Below are positions 21,011 to 33,075 of a DNA stretch of 64,000 bases, one piece after another. The notes under the pieces are model-generated. The model searched no databases. It saw only the letters and a program-made list of their open reading frames with translations, and was not told where the DNA came from. The stretch lies in NCBI GenBank assembly GCA_035610835.1, contig CM069446.1:50817625-50881624 (forward strand), read 5' to 3'. The position numbers and the translations under genes were made by a program. The DNA comes from Ophiura sarsii (taxonomy: Eukaryota; Echinodermata; Ophiuroidea; Amphilepidida; Ophiuridae). Each line of letters opens with the position of its first letter. Positions within the stretch are counted from its first letter, which is position 1.

Positions 21011-22254
21011 TATCATAAAATCATGTTTTATGACATTTTCAATTATATAGATTTCTGTTAATGGATTTTATTTAATGGATTTTAGTTTATTTTATTTCCA
21101 AATTTCTATTCAACCTACCGTATAGAGAGGTTTTTGGAGTGTTTCAGATCAGTATTACTTGCAGAAAAGTCCCAAATGAGTTCAACAGGTTTATAGCAGT
21201 TGACGGTCATGTTTGGGCTAATTTGGATGTACTTGTGATCTTTTATGACCAGAGCTTATATTATTTGCCCTCTTATGTGTGTTGAAATCTATTGTGCATA
21301 AATGTGTGTTTTGGGTTAAGTCTTACCCTGAATATTGAGGGTTTAGAGCCACAACGTCCTATCTCCAATAGTTGCCGGGTGTTACATTTAAGGCTGACTC
21401 TATGCTGAGCAATTGATATGAACTAAATGCAACTCGGAGCAGCTATTGCAGATATGTACCTTTTGCACTATCCTCTTGTGATGTGAGAAGGCACTATCTG
21501 TAATAGCTGCCATTGACTAAACCCTTGGAATGTACACAGGTTTTCAGTGAAACTCCATCCAGACTTTTTAACACATTGACATTAACTGCAACTGTTTAAT
21601 CATCACACAGTGGAGGGCAAATAGGTCTAAATAAGAAATTTCTGACTACAACATTGAACTTGACCTTACTGGTCGACCTGAGATCAAGTTTGATCCTATA
21701 GTCTTCACTCCCAGGGTGGGTGGTTGAAAGATCTACCTACAAATATGTACTGAGAATAATTATTGCCCTGGTGGTTTCTGGGTATCATTTATGGTACCCA
21801 GCTGCTATAGAGGTCTGATCCTCTATACAGTATGTGTATGTAGGGCATTCAGGTGTACCATAGGTAGAAGAGTGTTTGTATGACAGTTTCCGGTAAGACC
21901 ACTCTTATCAAATGACATTTTGAAATAGTTATTTTGACAATTTATGACTCAACTGTCAATGTAATTTTATATTATATCAATATATATATATAAGTACCAG
22001 ATGTTGTGTACTGATCAACATTAAGTAAATATTCTTACACTATGGTATGTCATATCAATATCGTTTTACCCCTCCCAAACCTGAGTCTTACGTTTTATAC
22101 ATGTTCCAGGGCCAGATTGTATTTGTTTTTCTATTAATGTGTTGTTGTATTATTTGGCGACAGTAGCACAAACTGAGTTATATTATATGCTATGAATGAA
22201 TGCCAAATATTATTATACTGTGATGAGTATGTGCAACTGATGTAGTTATTGTAG

Positions 22255-22680
22255 GTACAAAAAATAAACATACACTGCAGCATGATTGAGGACTGGTTTT
22301 ATGAGTCTTTTATTGTAGTATTCACCTATATGTGTCATGCCAGGGGAGGGATGGTAATTACTCATGCTTGATTTGGGTAGGATATCGGTGTGGTAACTAG
22401 GCTTACAAAAATAAACATCACTGCAGTATGATTGAGGACTGGTTTTATGAGTCTTTTTTTGCAGTATTCACCTATGTGTCATGCCATGGGGAGGGGGTGG
22501 TAACTCATGCTTGATTTTGATAGGGTATGGTAACTAGGGTTACAAAAAATAAACATACGCTGCAGGATGATTGAGGACTGGTTTTATGAGTCTTTTATTG
22601 CAATATTCGCCTATGTGTCATGCCAGGGGAGGGTTTGTAACCTATCATTGTTTTGAAAGTGGGTGTGGTAAGTAAGGTTG
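22255..22680. repeat. About 140-bp satellite, three units
   Basis: A unit carrying ACTGCAGCATGATTGAGGAC, TTTTATGAGTCTTTTATTGC and GTCATGCCAGGGGAGGG repeats about three times, against about six times at 51608-52440 and as fragments at 54117-54335. Confidence 0.8.
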
Positions 22681-24700
22681 CAATATTCCCGTGAATTTTT
22701 GGAGCTGAAGTTTTCCACAGGAATTTTGGGGAACTTTCGAAACAATCTTCATTTAAAATTAAAACAGGAAAGTAAGTCCCTATATGGTTTAAATTAAAGC
22801 ACTGGGCTATATAAAGTGAAATACTTCAGAAGAACATACAGTACAACACATCGTCAAATTGTATAACACTAACAAAATGCTTCATTTGTTTTATTATAAA
22901 ATCAACAACACTGACTGATCTATTATGTAGCAATCATTAATTATGTACTTTGTTTATTAATTTATCAAACTACACCCAATATGATTTTCACTGTCTCACA
23001 AAATTAAACAATGACCACAGACTCTGTGATAACTACACTTTCCACGCGGCTATTATATAGTTATACCATTATACAAACCAGATTTACACAGATTTGTCCC
23101 AACTTTCAAACAGTGGCGTATCTGAGGTCTTTTTCAGGGGGGGGGGGGGGGGGGGGGGCGGGGCAAAGGGTATTTTTTCCCGGTGGACACCAGTTCGACC
23201 CTCATAAGTAAAAAGTTTTAAAAAATACACAGCGCGCGAAATGTTAACAACATATCTTCACGAATCTGGCCATTATTAAGGTACATCTTTCTTTCAATCG
23301 GGCTTCTAAAATGACAAATGCGCACGTAGCGCCAGAAAATTTGTCATTTTTATACTAACTTGCCCATCATTAAACCGGGCAAGGAGCAAAGTTGTCATTT
23401 AGATGGGAATTAAGTAAATCCCTCAGATTTTCCCTTTTATCTTCCTCTTCTCCCTTTCCTTTCTTTTCCTTTCCCTTTTCCGTCTCTCTTTCTCTCCCTC
23501 TCTTTCCTTTCTTTCCCTTTCTTTCCCCTTTTTCCTTTCCTTTTCCCCTTTTCTCTTCCTCTCTTCTTCCCTTCTCTTCGATTTTTTAGCCCGGTAGTTT
23601 GAGCTGGCCTTCCCGGTCAAAGATAAGCTACTGCTTTCAAAGTCTTTATCTCTTGAATTACTGAACCAATACTAGGCATATTTCGAGGGTTGAGTGCCAG
23701 AAGGCCGTAACTCAATTTTTGTGCAAATTGATATTGGTACAAAAATAATCCATCCATATAACCTAGATTTTCAGAACCATAAAGAGATAACTCATAAACA
23801 CTCTTAATTTGACTAAAATTAGAGATATAAGTTTGGTGCTCCAGTGTAGAGTCCAAAAGGTTTGTACTTATTCAAATGCATTTCTCATGATGATTCCAAA
23901 TAATATGGTGGTGAAATTCAATATTGTGGATATTTTTGAAACATTGTATGACATTTTGGAATGTCGTCTGCTGCCGCGTAGAAAGTGTTAACATAGGTTT
24001 TAAAAAAAAATCTGGTTGATGAAATAAATGCCAACGTTGAAAATTCCCAATATTCCCGGGCTCCCCTTCAAAATTTCCGGCGAAAGGTTTCCAAACTTCT
24101 GGAAATTGTCCGTCTCTTTTCAACCCTAATGGTAACTCATGCTTGGTTTGGATAGAAATGTGTCTTCAGCAAGTTCCAAGGAGACATTCATGGAGAAACC
24201 AGATGTGACCATAGGAATACCATTTGATTGAATTTTCACTGATATTTGACACATTGTCATCATTTTGTCTTCAACTACTTTCATATTTTGACAAATTTCA
24301 CGCTAAACATGACACCAAATTTTACATTGGAAAAATACAGATTTTGGTACCCAATCCCAGTTATGCATTGAGTCCCCCTTTGAAGGTTGCAGGTTCAGTG
24401 TTTCACGAAGGAGTTCAAGGCACTGCAGACACGTGTTTTTTTGTTTTTTATTTTGGCACTGCAGCTAAGACATGGCCTTGTGGCATTAAAGGGACACAAG
24501 TAGTGTTGAAGATTTAAAAAAAACCAAAATAACTACAGAATTCAAGATGATCATTAAAAAAACTACCATTATTGTTGTTTCTACTCACAGAAACACAGCA
24601 AAACTTGATTAAAACAATACCATCGCTATTTATTGATGCTTTTCTTAATTCTTAAAAACGCCCTCTGTGTAAATATGGTTCATGTTATTTATCACACATG
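22681..24700. other. Intergenic DNA with inserted repeats before gene B
   Basis: 22690-23040 still matches 52440-52735. Then unshared sequence follows: a CAGTGGCGTATC end with a G-run at 23111-23162, a nearly pure polypyrimidine tract about 23440-23580, and a repeat at about 23620-23990 related in reverse orientation to 45924-46143. GGTAACTCATGCTTG resumes at 24130. No gene is seen. Confidence 0.45.
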
Positions 24701-25152
24701 CTGCAAGGGACACTGTTTGTTTAATCGACGTTTTGTTGTACAAAGAGGTCTCAATTTAAACAAAATCCATAATTTCCTGACCATTGTGTAACTCATGGGC
24801 ACTATACAATCTCTCTTAAAAAAACTTGAAAAGTAAATGATATACATGCAGTTGGTCTTAGAAAAGATTGAAATCAGAACAAGCTCTAAATGTGTGAGGA
24901 TAATGTTTTCTTAAATCAATCGTGAGTATTAAACCTTATTATTTCAACTTTTTGCAGCCATGTTACAATTCAATATAATTAACCAGATCATAGATCAGAC
25001 GGCTGAGGCGTATGTGACGTTGGTCCGTTTGCAATGGTTACATCTATTCGTTTTTCGTGATTTTAAAGAAAAAGTAGTTCTACGTTAATCTGGACGAGGT
25101 GATAGCTTTTGTCTTCAGTGTTATGGGGCGCTGAGTTGCAATTTGATTTTAC
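24701..25152. repeat. Shared 3' flank of copy B
   Basis: Matches 53515-53977 and 54520-54980 (for example AACTCATGGGCACTATACAATC and TACATGCAGTTGGTCT), continuing into the receptor 3' end. It marks the duplicated unit and holds no gene. Confidence 0.75.
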
Positions 25153-28100
25153 TCATACTGCTGTTTCATCGATCATAATGTATATGTGCCCATTAATATT
25201 ACCTTTACGGTCTAAACAACTAAACAAAGAATTACCAATGATGGTGTACAGGAATGGATTGAGAGCAGAATTTATCGGAAGCACAAAACCAATTATCCAC
25301 GCAAAAACCTCGGGAGAAACCTCCAATGTATCCTTCTGCACCAAAATCCCAATAATGACAATTGGCAACCAGCAAAGCAAATCGGTTAACGTGATCAGTC
25401 CCATCTTGAAAGCCATTTTCAGATCAGTTTTTGATCGGGACATGTTTGACATTCGTATTTGAATAAATAAACTAATGTAACATATCGCAACGGTAATGCA
25501 GCAAAAGAAATTCACTCCTAGAAATATGACAATTGAATATGTTGGGCTTAGATAGCTACCAATATTTTCATTTATATAGAGCGGTATGAAATCATCATCT
25601 CTGTCAATTGTTTCATAGGAGATTGTGATATTGCCTAATTTTCTACGGGTTAATAATCTTCTGGCCAATGGTAACCCGATACATACTTCAGAAAATTGAT
25701 AAATATAGTGATCTTCTTCCAACCCGATTCCTAATGCACTTAAAACAAGTGCCAGCATCCACACCAATATTGTAATGAGTATTTTTGACCTAGTTGTCAT
25801 AAACAGTTTCTGACTCACTACGGTATTTCTGAAAGCCCAAAATCTGTCAATACCAATCAAAAGAATAAAGAATAGAGATGATTCACTTGAAAGTATCGAT
25901 AGAAAACCTGATAATTTACACAGTGCATGACTTTTCCATTGATCAGCTTCTGAAGGAAAATATTGCTGAAAGTACTGATCAGCTGATGCGATTATTAGCA
26001 TATACAATCCCATAAGGAAATCAGCAGCAGCAAGGTTAGTTATGAATAGAACTTGTTTCTGGTAATCAGTTTGTTCTTTTCCCCTGGTTAGTTTCCGGCA
26101 ACCCCGTACCAGAACATATGTGTTAGCAAATAATGCAAATAAACCAATAATCCACATGGAATACTTGATCAGTTTCTTTGGTAGGAGCTCATTACAGGTC
26201 ATATATTCTGATTTTGGTTCTGTTGATGTGCATATAGGTCCTGATAGCGAGTCTATGAAACAACATGTTGCAGGAATATCTACGAGTAAATAAGTGGTAT
26301 TTGGAAGTCCTCCAAAAGATTTGGGCGTTATTTTTGAAAGGGTATTACCTCGAAGATCAATAAACCTCATATTGGTTTTATTTTCAAATGCATATGGTTG
26401 AATTATACTTATTTGGTTGTATTGAAGATCAAGTGTCACAAGCTTATTCAATCCAGAGAAGGAGGCATCAATATTGGATATACTGTTATTATATAAAGTC
26501 AGAACTTGCAATTTATCACAGTCTCTAACACTAATCAAAGCGGAAGTCGTTAACATGTTGTTGTTTAAAAAGAGAGTACTTAAATTCACAAGATCTCTAA
26601 ATACCTCCTTTTTTAATAATGTCAGTTTGTTATATTCCAAACTTAAAAAAGATAAGTTAGTCAATCCTTGAAATATATCTACATGGATATTGGATAACTG
26701 GTTACCATACAAGAATAGCCGAGTTAATTGCCTGAGATCCCTAAATAAACCTGGTTGCAATGTTGTCAATATGTTATTGTGCAGCCGCAAATCAGTTAAG
26801 TTAACTAACCCTTGAAATATATCTACATGGAGATTGGATAACTGGTTACCATACAAGGATAGCCGAGTTAATTGCCTGAGATCCCTAAATAAACCTGGTT
26901 GCAATGTTGTCAATGTGTTATTGTGCAGCAGCAAATCAGTTAAATTAACTAACTCTTGAAATATATCTACATGGAGATTGGATAACCGATTATCATGCAA
27001 GTACAAATTGTTTAATTGCCCCAGATCTCCAAAGATACCACGTCCTAGTGTCAAGTTAGTATGCAGATATAGCCCGGATAAAGTATGCAATCTTTGAAAC
27101 TGATCAACATGGAGAAAGTTCAATTGATTTTCATACAAATGTAAATTTTGTAAATGAATACAATCCCAGAATGCACCTTGTGCCAGTGTTTTCAACACAT
27201 TTCCATTCAGTGATAAGTCCAATAAGTTAACCAACCCTTTGAATAGAAATCCGTGAAGATAATCTAATCTATTATTGGCCAGATTTAGATGTGTCAATTG
27301 AACCAGATTTTGAAATACACTCGAATTTGTAAAATCTTGAAGTTTGGAAATATGATTCCCTTGCAATGATAAATGTGTCATATTCTTGAGGTTCTTAAAT
27401 GTATCTATATCTAAATTAACAATTATGTTTTCAGTAAGATCAAGGAAATGCACATTCTTCAAATCATGAAATATATTTTGGTCTAGTTGAACTAGAAAGT
27501 TATCTGATAAGGACAAAGCTTGAATTGTCTTTAAATTTGAGAATGTTGCTGGTTCAATGGCTGATATTTCATTTTCTGATAAATACAATACGTCTATGTT
27601 ATGAATACTTGCAAACATACTAATTGTTAGGACGGAAAACATATTATTGTTAAGAAACAATTGCCTTATGCTAGTTATACCAGCGAATGAACTAGAGTTT
27701 ATATACATCAGTTTATTATAAGAAAGGTCTAGTACTTGCAGCTGAGATAATCCCTTAAAGTTTCCTTGATGAAGACTGGAGATGAGGTTATTGTCCAACA
27801 GTAGAATATTGATGTTGGTGAGGTTTCTGAAACTTCCCGGGCTAATATGAACCAGTTGTCTTGCGCTACCATCAAGAGCAGATGTGGTGGTTTGGAATTC
27901 AGTTGAAAATGTTTCATAGATGAGAAGTGTTTTCTTCACTTGTCTGCCATCCGAACAATTTGCTATAAATTGGTTGATATTCAAACTGCAGACACACCCT
28001 GCCAGACATGCAGGATATTCAGCAACTTGTATATTTCGTGACAGACCAAACTCTGGCATGCTTAATGATATCAGACTTGATGCAGTAAACATTGACCTCA

Positions 28101-29187
28101 AGGATGGGTGATGGATAGTCAGTGCTTGGTATTGTTCAACACGCAGATGAGCTATATTGTATACATTAGTATATCTTTCAATTCGTCCACATGTCGTCTG
28201 CAAACCAATGCCACGTGTTACATTCTGATATGCAATACAATCAGCTGGATCCAATCCATTCTGCGAATCACTGCTATCCCCAGCAGATTTGACAGCGAGT
28301 AGTTGGATTGTGGATTCCACGTTGGTATTTATTTCCAGGTTTGTGCTGATGATCGTTATACTACAGGATCTTTGACTTGGACCCACCAATGCTATGATGT
28401 CATTCCAACACTCATTGTCAATTGAGTCTGTCTTCACATAGAAAAAGTTATAAATAGACCAGTCAGACTGCGCTTGCAACACACTCAGTTGAATTTCAAA
28501 GCCAGGTGGCGCATAGACATGGACAATGCATTGTTGATTTTCAAATGTAGAAAGTGTCACTGGAAGAATCTGGTTTCTTGCTAGAGTTACATATGCACTG
28601 GGGCAGTGAGTTGCATTGTCCAGCATACTCTTGCTTCCATTTCCAGTGTTCAAATCCAAATGTTGAGAGTCCGTCAGGTTATCTACTTTTGATGAGTTTT
28701 CAGTCGCTGTAACTGCGGAAGCCACGGTTTTGTTGTACGAAGAGTCGGTATATCTGGTATCGGACAAATTAGGTGATGTAGCATTGATGACATTATATGA
28801 AGAGTTGGTATATTGCGAATCAGACAAAATTACCGTAGCCTTGGTTTCATTATGTGATAATCGCGAGTCAGACACACTTGTCGCTGAAGCCTTGACTGCA
28901 TGTGAAGACGCCATGGATAGGGAGTCAGACACATTTGCTGTAGCCGCAGTTCCGTTAAATGAGTTCATATCATGTGAGCTGGACTCAGCATCCGCTTGAC
29001 TATCATCAATTACACTTTCATTGTCGGTATGCTGAAAGTCAGAGCGATCATCCGTACCCGCGTTCCTTTCTAGTCCATTCCTATTCCCATTTGACACTGA
29101 GTGTGATGTTGGAATACCAGAAATGATATAGACTAGTATACAGAGTGAAGTGAGGATCCACCTATTAGACACATTGTTAGCCTCCAT
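25153..29187 (-). CDS. LRR-rich seven-helix receptor, copy B (GRL101/relaxin-receptor-like)
   Basis: Same architecture as copy A but the shortest solenoid: about 1344 residues with about 21 LRRs at 456-960. Seen: signal peptide 1-30, glycosylation-rich stalk (about 24 residues shorter than in A), CUB-like Cys domain, LRR N-cap, CC hinge near 975, TM1 1011-1027, TM3 Cys 1090, DRF 1114-1116, ECL2 Cys 1169, CWLP 1272-1275, NPFLY 1310-1314, tail ending ETAV. LRR11 is two residues short (LHTNLTLGRGIFGD). The frame is open to an ATG at 29277, but 29187 is chosen for the same reasons as in copy A. It may be closest to the unexpanded ancestral form, or it may have lost repeats. The gene is intact, without stops or frameshifts. 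Confidence 0.93.
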   Translation of the reverse strand: MEANNVSNRWILTSLCILVYIISGIPTSHSVSNGNRNGLERNAGTDDRSDFQHTDNESVIDDSQADAESSSHDMNSFNGTAATANVSDSLSMASSHAVKASATSVSDSRLSHNETKATVILSDSQYTNSSYNVINATSPNLSDTRYTDSSYNKTVASAVTATENSSKVDNLTDSQHLDLNTGNGSKSMLDNATHCPSAYVTLARNQILPVTLSTFENQQCIVHVYAPPGFEIQLSVLQAQSDWSIYNFFYVKTDSIDNECWNDIIALVGPSQRSCSITIISTNLEINTNVESTIQLLAVKSAGDSSDSQNGLDPADCIAYQNVTRGIGLQTTCGRIERYTNVYNIAHLRVEQYQALTIHHPSLRSMFTASSLISLSMPEFGLSRNIQVAEYPACLAGCVCSLNINQFIANCSDGRQVKKTLLIYETFSTEFQTTTSALDGSARQLVHISPGSFRNLTNINILLLDNNLISSLHQGNFKGLSQLQVLDLSYNKLMYINSSSFAGITSIRQLFLNNNMFSVLTISMFASIHNIDVLYLSENEISAIEPATFSNLKTIQALSLSDNFLVQLDQNIFHDLKNVHFLDLTENIIVNLDIDTFKNLKNMTHLSLQGNHISKLQDFTNSSVFQNLVQLTHLNLANNRLDYLHGFLFKGLVNLLDLSLNGNVLKTLAQGAFWDCIHLQNLHLYENQLNFLHVDQFQRLHTLSGLYLHTNLTLGRGIFGDLGQLNNLYLHDNRLSNLHVDIFQELVNLTDLLLHNNTLTTLQPGLFRDLRQLTRLSLYGNQLSNLHVDIFQGLVNLTDLRLHNNILTTLQPGLFRDLRQLTRLFLYGNQLSNIHVDIFQGLTNLSFLSLEYNKLTLLKKEVFRDLVNLSTLFLNNNMLTTSALISVRDCDKLQVLTLYNNSISNIDASFSGLNKLVTLDLQYNQISIIQPYAFENKTNMRFIDLRGNTLSKITPKSFGGLPNTTYLLVDIPATCCFIDSLSGPICTSTEPKSEYMTCNELLPKKLIKYSMWIIGLFALFANTYVLVRGCRKLTRGKEQTDYQKQVLFITNLAAADFLMGLYMLIIASADQYFQQYFPSEADQWKSHALCKLSGFLSILSSESSLFFILLIGIDRFWAFRNTVVSQKLFMTTRSKILITILVWMLALVLSALGIGLEEDHYIYQFSEVCIGLPLARRLLTRRKLGNITISYETIDRDDDFIPLYINENIGSYLSPTYSIVIFLGVNFFCCITVAICYISLFIQIRMSNMSRSKTDLKMAFKMGLITLTDLLCWLPIVIIGILVQKDTLEVSPEVFAWIIGFVLPINSALNPFLYTIIGNSLFSCLDRKGNINGHIYIMIDETAV
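26665..27024 (-). repeat. LRR-pair tandem array inside copy B (LRR12-16)
   Basis: Only five LRRs of the two alternating types are present, that is two and a half 144-bp units, against nineteen in copy A and thirty-six in copy C. Flanking LRRs are collinear with the other copies, so the length difference between the genes lies almost entirely here. Confidence 0.9.
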
Positions 29188-29600
29188 ATTGACAATACAA
29201 ATAATATTTGCTGAATCTTTAGCAATTTCTTTCATCTGATGCAACCTGTGGCCAACTGCGTTATGAAACCATATCACACAACTTCTTCTGCATATCGTGC
29301 AATGCTTGTTTTATTAAGTCATAGTATAAAAATAGTATGGTATAGAAAAGGGGATTTTTGCTGACAAATACCCACATGCCCCAACTTGACTAATTTCTAT
29401 GCTTTCTTTGTGTTCTTTTCACTCTTCATTGCACACACTAACCTAAGCTAAAAGGTCATACATTGGTTAACTACCTTTGAACAAAGGCCATTACCAAATA
29501 CGTGATTGTTTACCACAATACCAATTCATTCCCATAGACTAGCACTTAAATATTTATGAAATTACGAATATCTTTGACGTCAGAAACCTAAATCTTTGAA
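29188..29600 (-). promoter_or_regulatory. Proximal upstream region of copy B with CRE palindrome
   Basis: Homologous to the upstream regions of copies A and C. TGACGTCA is at 29575-29582, 388 bp before the proposed ATG, and the TTTTATTAAGTCATA stretch is kept. See copy A for interpretation. Confidence 0.6.
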
Positions 29601-30640
29601 ATGTTTCCAAGCATAACAACCATTGTGTCTGTGCAAACCCAAATTGTTGTCATGATAGCCAAGTTTTATTCACATACCATTAAAATACCGAATAAATGAT
29701 AATCTGAAAATTGGTAAAGGACATGAATATATTAAGCTGTAATAATTCAACAGGGTGAATGTTTACCCCCCCCCCCCAACAAATAAACACCTCAACAAAC
29801 ACCTCTACAACCCCCCCAACAAAAAACACAACAACAAACAAACAAACAACACACACCCCACACACACACAAACTCACCCCCACACATAAAAAAAACCCCA
29901 TAAAACAAACCCCCCAACAAATAAGGAAACTAAACTTTCACCGTGAAATAACAATACTGTCAAAGTGGTTATTATATGGTAGACTGAATCTTTCCTTTCA
30001 TCACTATTTACACAATACCCTACGAGGGCGCTTTAATATGGTGGTTATTTACAGAGACTGAAAGAACCCAGACTTTTTATAAAAATATTTCATGTTTACC
30101 ATGTGTGGTGCTGTTAAATGTGTGTTTCCGAAAAGTTAAACACACCACATCCAGCTATAAATCTGCTGATGAAAGCTATACCAACTGTATGTGTAAGACT
30201 TTCATCTGATTTGTACTCTGAAACAACAATAGCGCCATTTTACTTCAAATACAAATCTGACAAACAAGTTTCCATTCTAATTTTAATCAATGGAGTGCTG
30301 ATTGCAATTTGCAAGTATGCTTTTTTGTTGAAAAAGGTTTACATTTTGGTAAAAGGTCCACTTTTGCCAAATTTGCACTCCCCCTCTCTGGGATACCTGT
30401 ATTAAAAGGATAATTCTTTTTCACTTGTTATCTTCAATAAAATAAATAAAACATAAAAATCACTATAAATGAACAAAGAGAGTAAAACTAATATTGAAAT
30501 TCACATGATTCCACTTCCGCTATATTTTCAACTTACTTACAAAATGGCTGCAGCATAATTAATTAAAAGAGTATGTTGATAAAATATGTGCAAGCATTTA
30601 AGGCACATATCCACTCTAAATAAGAGCGCTCAAGGCACAA
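29601..30640. repeat. Distal upstream homology block of copy B
   Basis: Matches 61730-62800 upstream of copy C. Contains a C/A-rich simple stretch (29765-29925), a segment with an irritans-mariner-like end (CTCTGGGATACCTGTATT near 30380) and the middle block at 30470-30600. Open frames across the C/A tract are compositional. Confidence 0.6.
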
Positions 30641-32210
30641 ACATAAAAAATACTATATAAATTTAAAAAAACGATCAACAACAACAATAAAACTACTTAA
30701 TTATTACAAAATGTCTCAGACATCAGATGTGTTTGCAACAGTCTTTTAAAGATGAGGAGCTGCAATAGCAAAAGATCTGTCTCCCCAAGAGTTTCATTAA
30801 GAGCAACTTTGCGTACCAATCAAAGAAAATCAAAAAATGTTGGCAGACTGTGTAATAAATCCAACTTAGGTCACCGCTGGACCTTCGTTACCATAGCAAC
30901 GGCCAAAATATCAAAATGACACGTTTTGGCCTATTTCAGCACTTTTATAAGGTTAAAATATTTCAAACTTTTAAGATTCACCATATATAGGGAAAGTAGA
31001 GGTAGAACTTGATAGTCACACCACACGATTTACAACACTCATAAGCTTTCTAGAAATGCAGTTCTCAAACAACCATCATGGCCTACTTGGGTTATACCAT
31101 TGTTTGAAATAGGGGTGTTTTTTGTAAATATTTATTTCCTGAAATATAGCAATGTTCAATGAGCTGTAAACCCCAAAGTTGTGCTTTTTAAAAATTTCTA
31201 TTATCAATGTAACTAGACTAGGTAGTACTTTACCTAAATAAACAAAAAAAAGTTTCGGTAATTTTGACAGAGGCAAACAGTGATGCCAGAAAGTTTGACA
31301 TTTTCCCATAAAATAACAGTGTTATATTGGGGGAAATGAGCCCCTACGAATGTTTTAACAGGAAACCAAGCATCACAAAGTACCCATAAACACTTATTCG
31401 CAAGCAATGACCCATTTTAAAGACTGTTCTGCAGCATATATTTTGTAGCAATATCCAAAATGGCCTCCAGAAGCCATCTTGGAATTTAGAAAATCACATA
31501 ACTTCTGGACATATTAACCCGGAGACAAGATTGAGGTATCTTTTTTGACTAACCGTATGACTAGGAATCTAATACGGTGGTTATTTTATGATATGGAGGC
31601 TGTATTTAGCATGAAATGCAAGATGGCTGCCAGCGGCCATCTTGGAATTGATAAAATCACATAACCTTTGAACACCTTAACCAGGACACGTTATTTAGGT
31701 GTCTGTTTTGACTAACGTTATGCCTTGGAATCCTATATACAGTATTTATTTTATTATTGTGAAGTTGTTTCCAGCATGAAATATAACCTAGAAACATAAT
31801 GTAGATGTTGCTCTTATCTTATTTATGTGAAATTATTCTAAAACCTACCAGTATTTAATGACATGTATCGGTTAATTGTACTTATTATGAAAAATTCAAG
31901 ATGGCTACTTAACGACTATTTTAGAAATGTTATGATGTTCTTAAATATGATAAAGGGGCATTTCTTCGATAATTCCACAATGCTGAATACATTTCAGAGG
32001 CAAATTTGTCAATCATCTTCAGTATAAAAGCATGGGTGGATTGCCGTTACAAAATCCTGTACTGTTGCTGACCATCATGAATAATTGTTGCAAATGTTAT
32101 TTATAAGGACAAATAAAAAAATGTATGATAAAACACGGTAGCTGCTTTAATTCACAAATTTTACTTTACAAATTTTAGTTTTTAACGATAAAAAGCTTTA
32201 GAAGAATGCA
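30641..32210. other. Intergenic DNA with a diverged tandem duplication
   Basis: Around 31455 and 31618 a unit of about 163 bp repeats (ATGGC[C/T][T/G]CCAG..GCCATCTTGGAATT, then AAAATCACATAAC). No gene is seen. Confidence 0.35.
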
Positions 32211-32324
32211 ATACAATGCATAACTCTAGTTTCGTTTTTGGTCTTTAACCCTTACCCCGGCGGAGATATTTTGGTGTGGATCAGGGGAGGGGGAAACATT
32301 GAGGGATTTTGAACAAACAAACCA

Positions 32325-32400
32325 CCGCGGTCCGACCCTGATTCGATCCGCGTACCTTCTACACGCCCCACGTGCGCTCATAACTGAGCTAACACACAAG
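32325..32400 (-). repeat. tRNA-like segment, possible tRNA-derived SINE head
   Basis: On the minus strand TAGCTCAGTTATGAGC (32376-32391) fits a pol III A box with D-stem GCTC/GAGC, and GGATCGAATC (32340-32349) resembles a B box at normal distance. A weak anticodon arm would show GGG after U33, but the T-stem and acceptor do not pair, so it is not a functional tRNA call. Confidence 0.35.
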
Positions 32401-32819
32401 AACTTGCCCGGGTAGCAATTTGGTGCCCACATATTAGCTCGATCGATGACGTCATCCAAAATCAATGTGGAAGCATGCGCTTGGTGAGAGGATTTTGCGT
32501 AATAATTCGTAGTATTTAGGACTATTAGGGTTAAGAATATAGTGTTTCAACCATTCAGAACATTGGTGTATGTGCCAAATTAAACCAAAGTTGCATACAA
32601 AATGTGATGATCTTCTACCGGTTCAAGTAGTGATCCTCATTAATGATCCCAGAGTACATTCCCTCATTGAATTGTCTTGTGATACTGAATAAGGATCGCA
32701 TTCTGTCAGTGTTGGTATATTGAAAGCCAAACCATACTGACCAATTACAGTTTGCATTCACCATACCATCTTCTTTATAAGAAAGTGTGTGGTAGAATAC
32801 TTAAAATGGCTACTATGTT

Positions 32820-33075
32820 TTAATAATAGTATAATAACAAGCATTTAAAAAGCGCTCTACAAAGAACACAGCGCTTAACAATATCAAACAGCATTATATG
32901 CAAGAAAATACAAAGAAAATAATATACACAAGTCATGCAAAGATAAAAAATCAGTACTTGGGAAACAAATTAGTTTTTAACAAGCGTTTGAAGATACAGA
33001 CGGACGGTGCCTCTCTGATGCTGACCGGGAGCTGATTCCAAAGTCGGGGCCACATAATAATAATCTATATACTAA
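32820..33075. repeat. SINE-like dispersed repeat remnant
   Basis: Contains AAGCATTTAAAAAGCGCTCT, then ACAAAGAACACAGCGCTTA, and GAGCTGATTCCAAAGTCGGG, phrases that look like a dispersed repeat tail. The related phrase AGGCATTTAAAAGATGCATT is at about 37831. Family not identified. Confidence 0.3.

Larger units (their letters stand above)
19578..22740. repeat. Segmental duplication, copy 1 (before gene B)
   Basis: Collinear with 49288-52520 over about 3 kb (for example GTACTTTATCTGTGATTCCC, GACCCGCCGTGTGTGCTATC and GGTCGACCTGAGATCAAG in both). A 95-codon frame at 20132-20419 is broken in the other copy, so it is not a conserved gene. Function unknown. Confidence 0.85.

Noticed and set aside
29680..30061. 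Open frames in the C/A-rich stretch upstream of copy B (and at 61805-62188)
   Set aside because: Low-complexity composition (Thr/Pro/Asn or Gly/Val runs) explains them, and the sequences diverge in frame between copies.
32325..32400. Functional tRNA-Pro
   Set aside because: T-stem and acceptor stem do not pair and the B box has mismatches.
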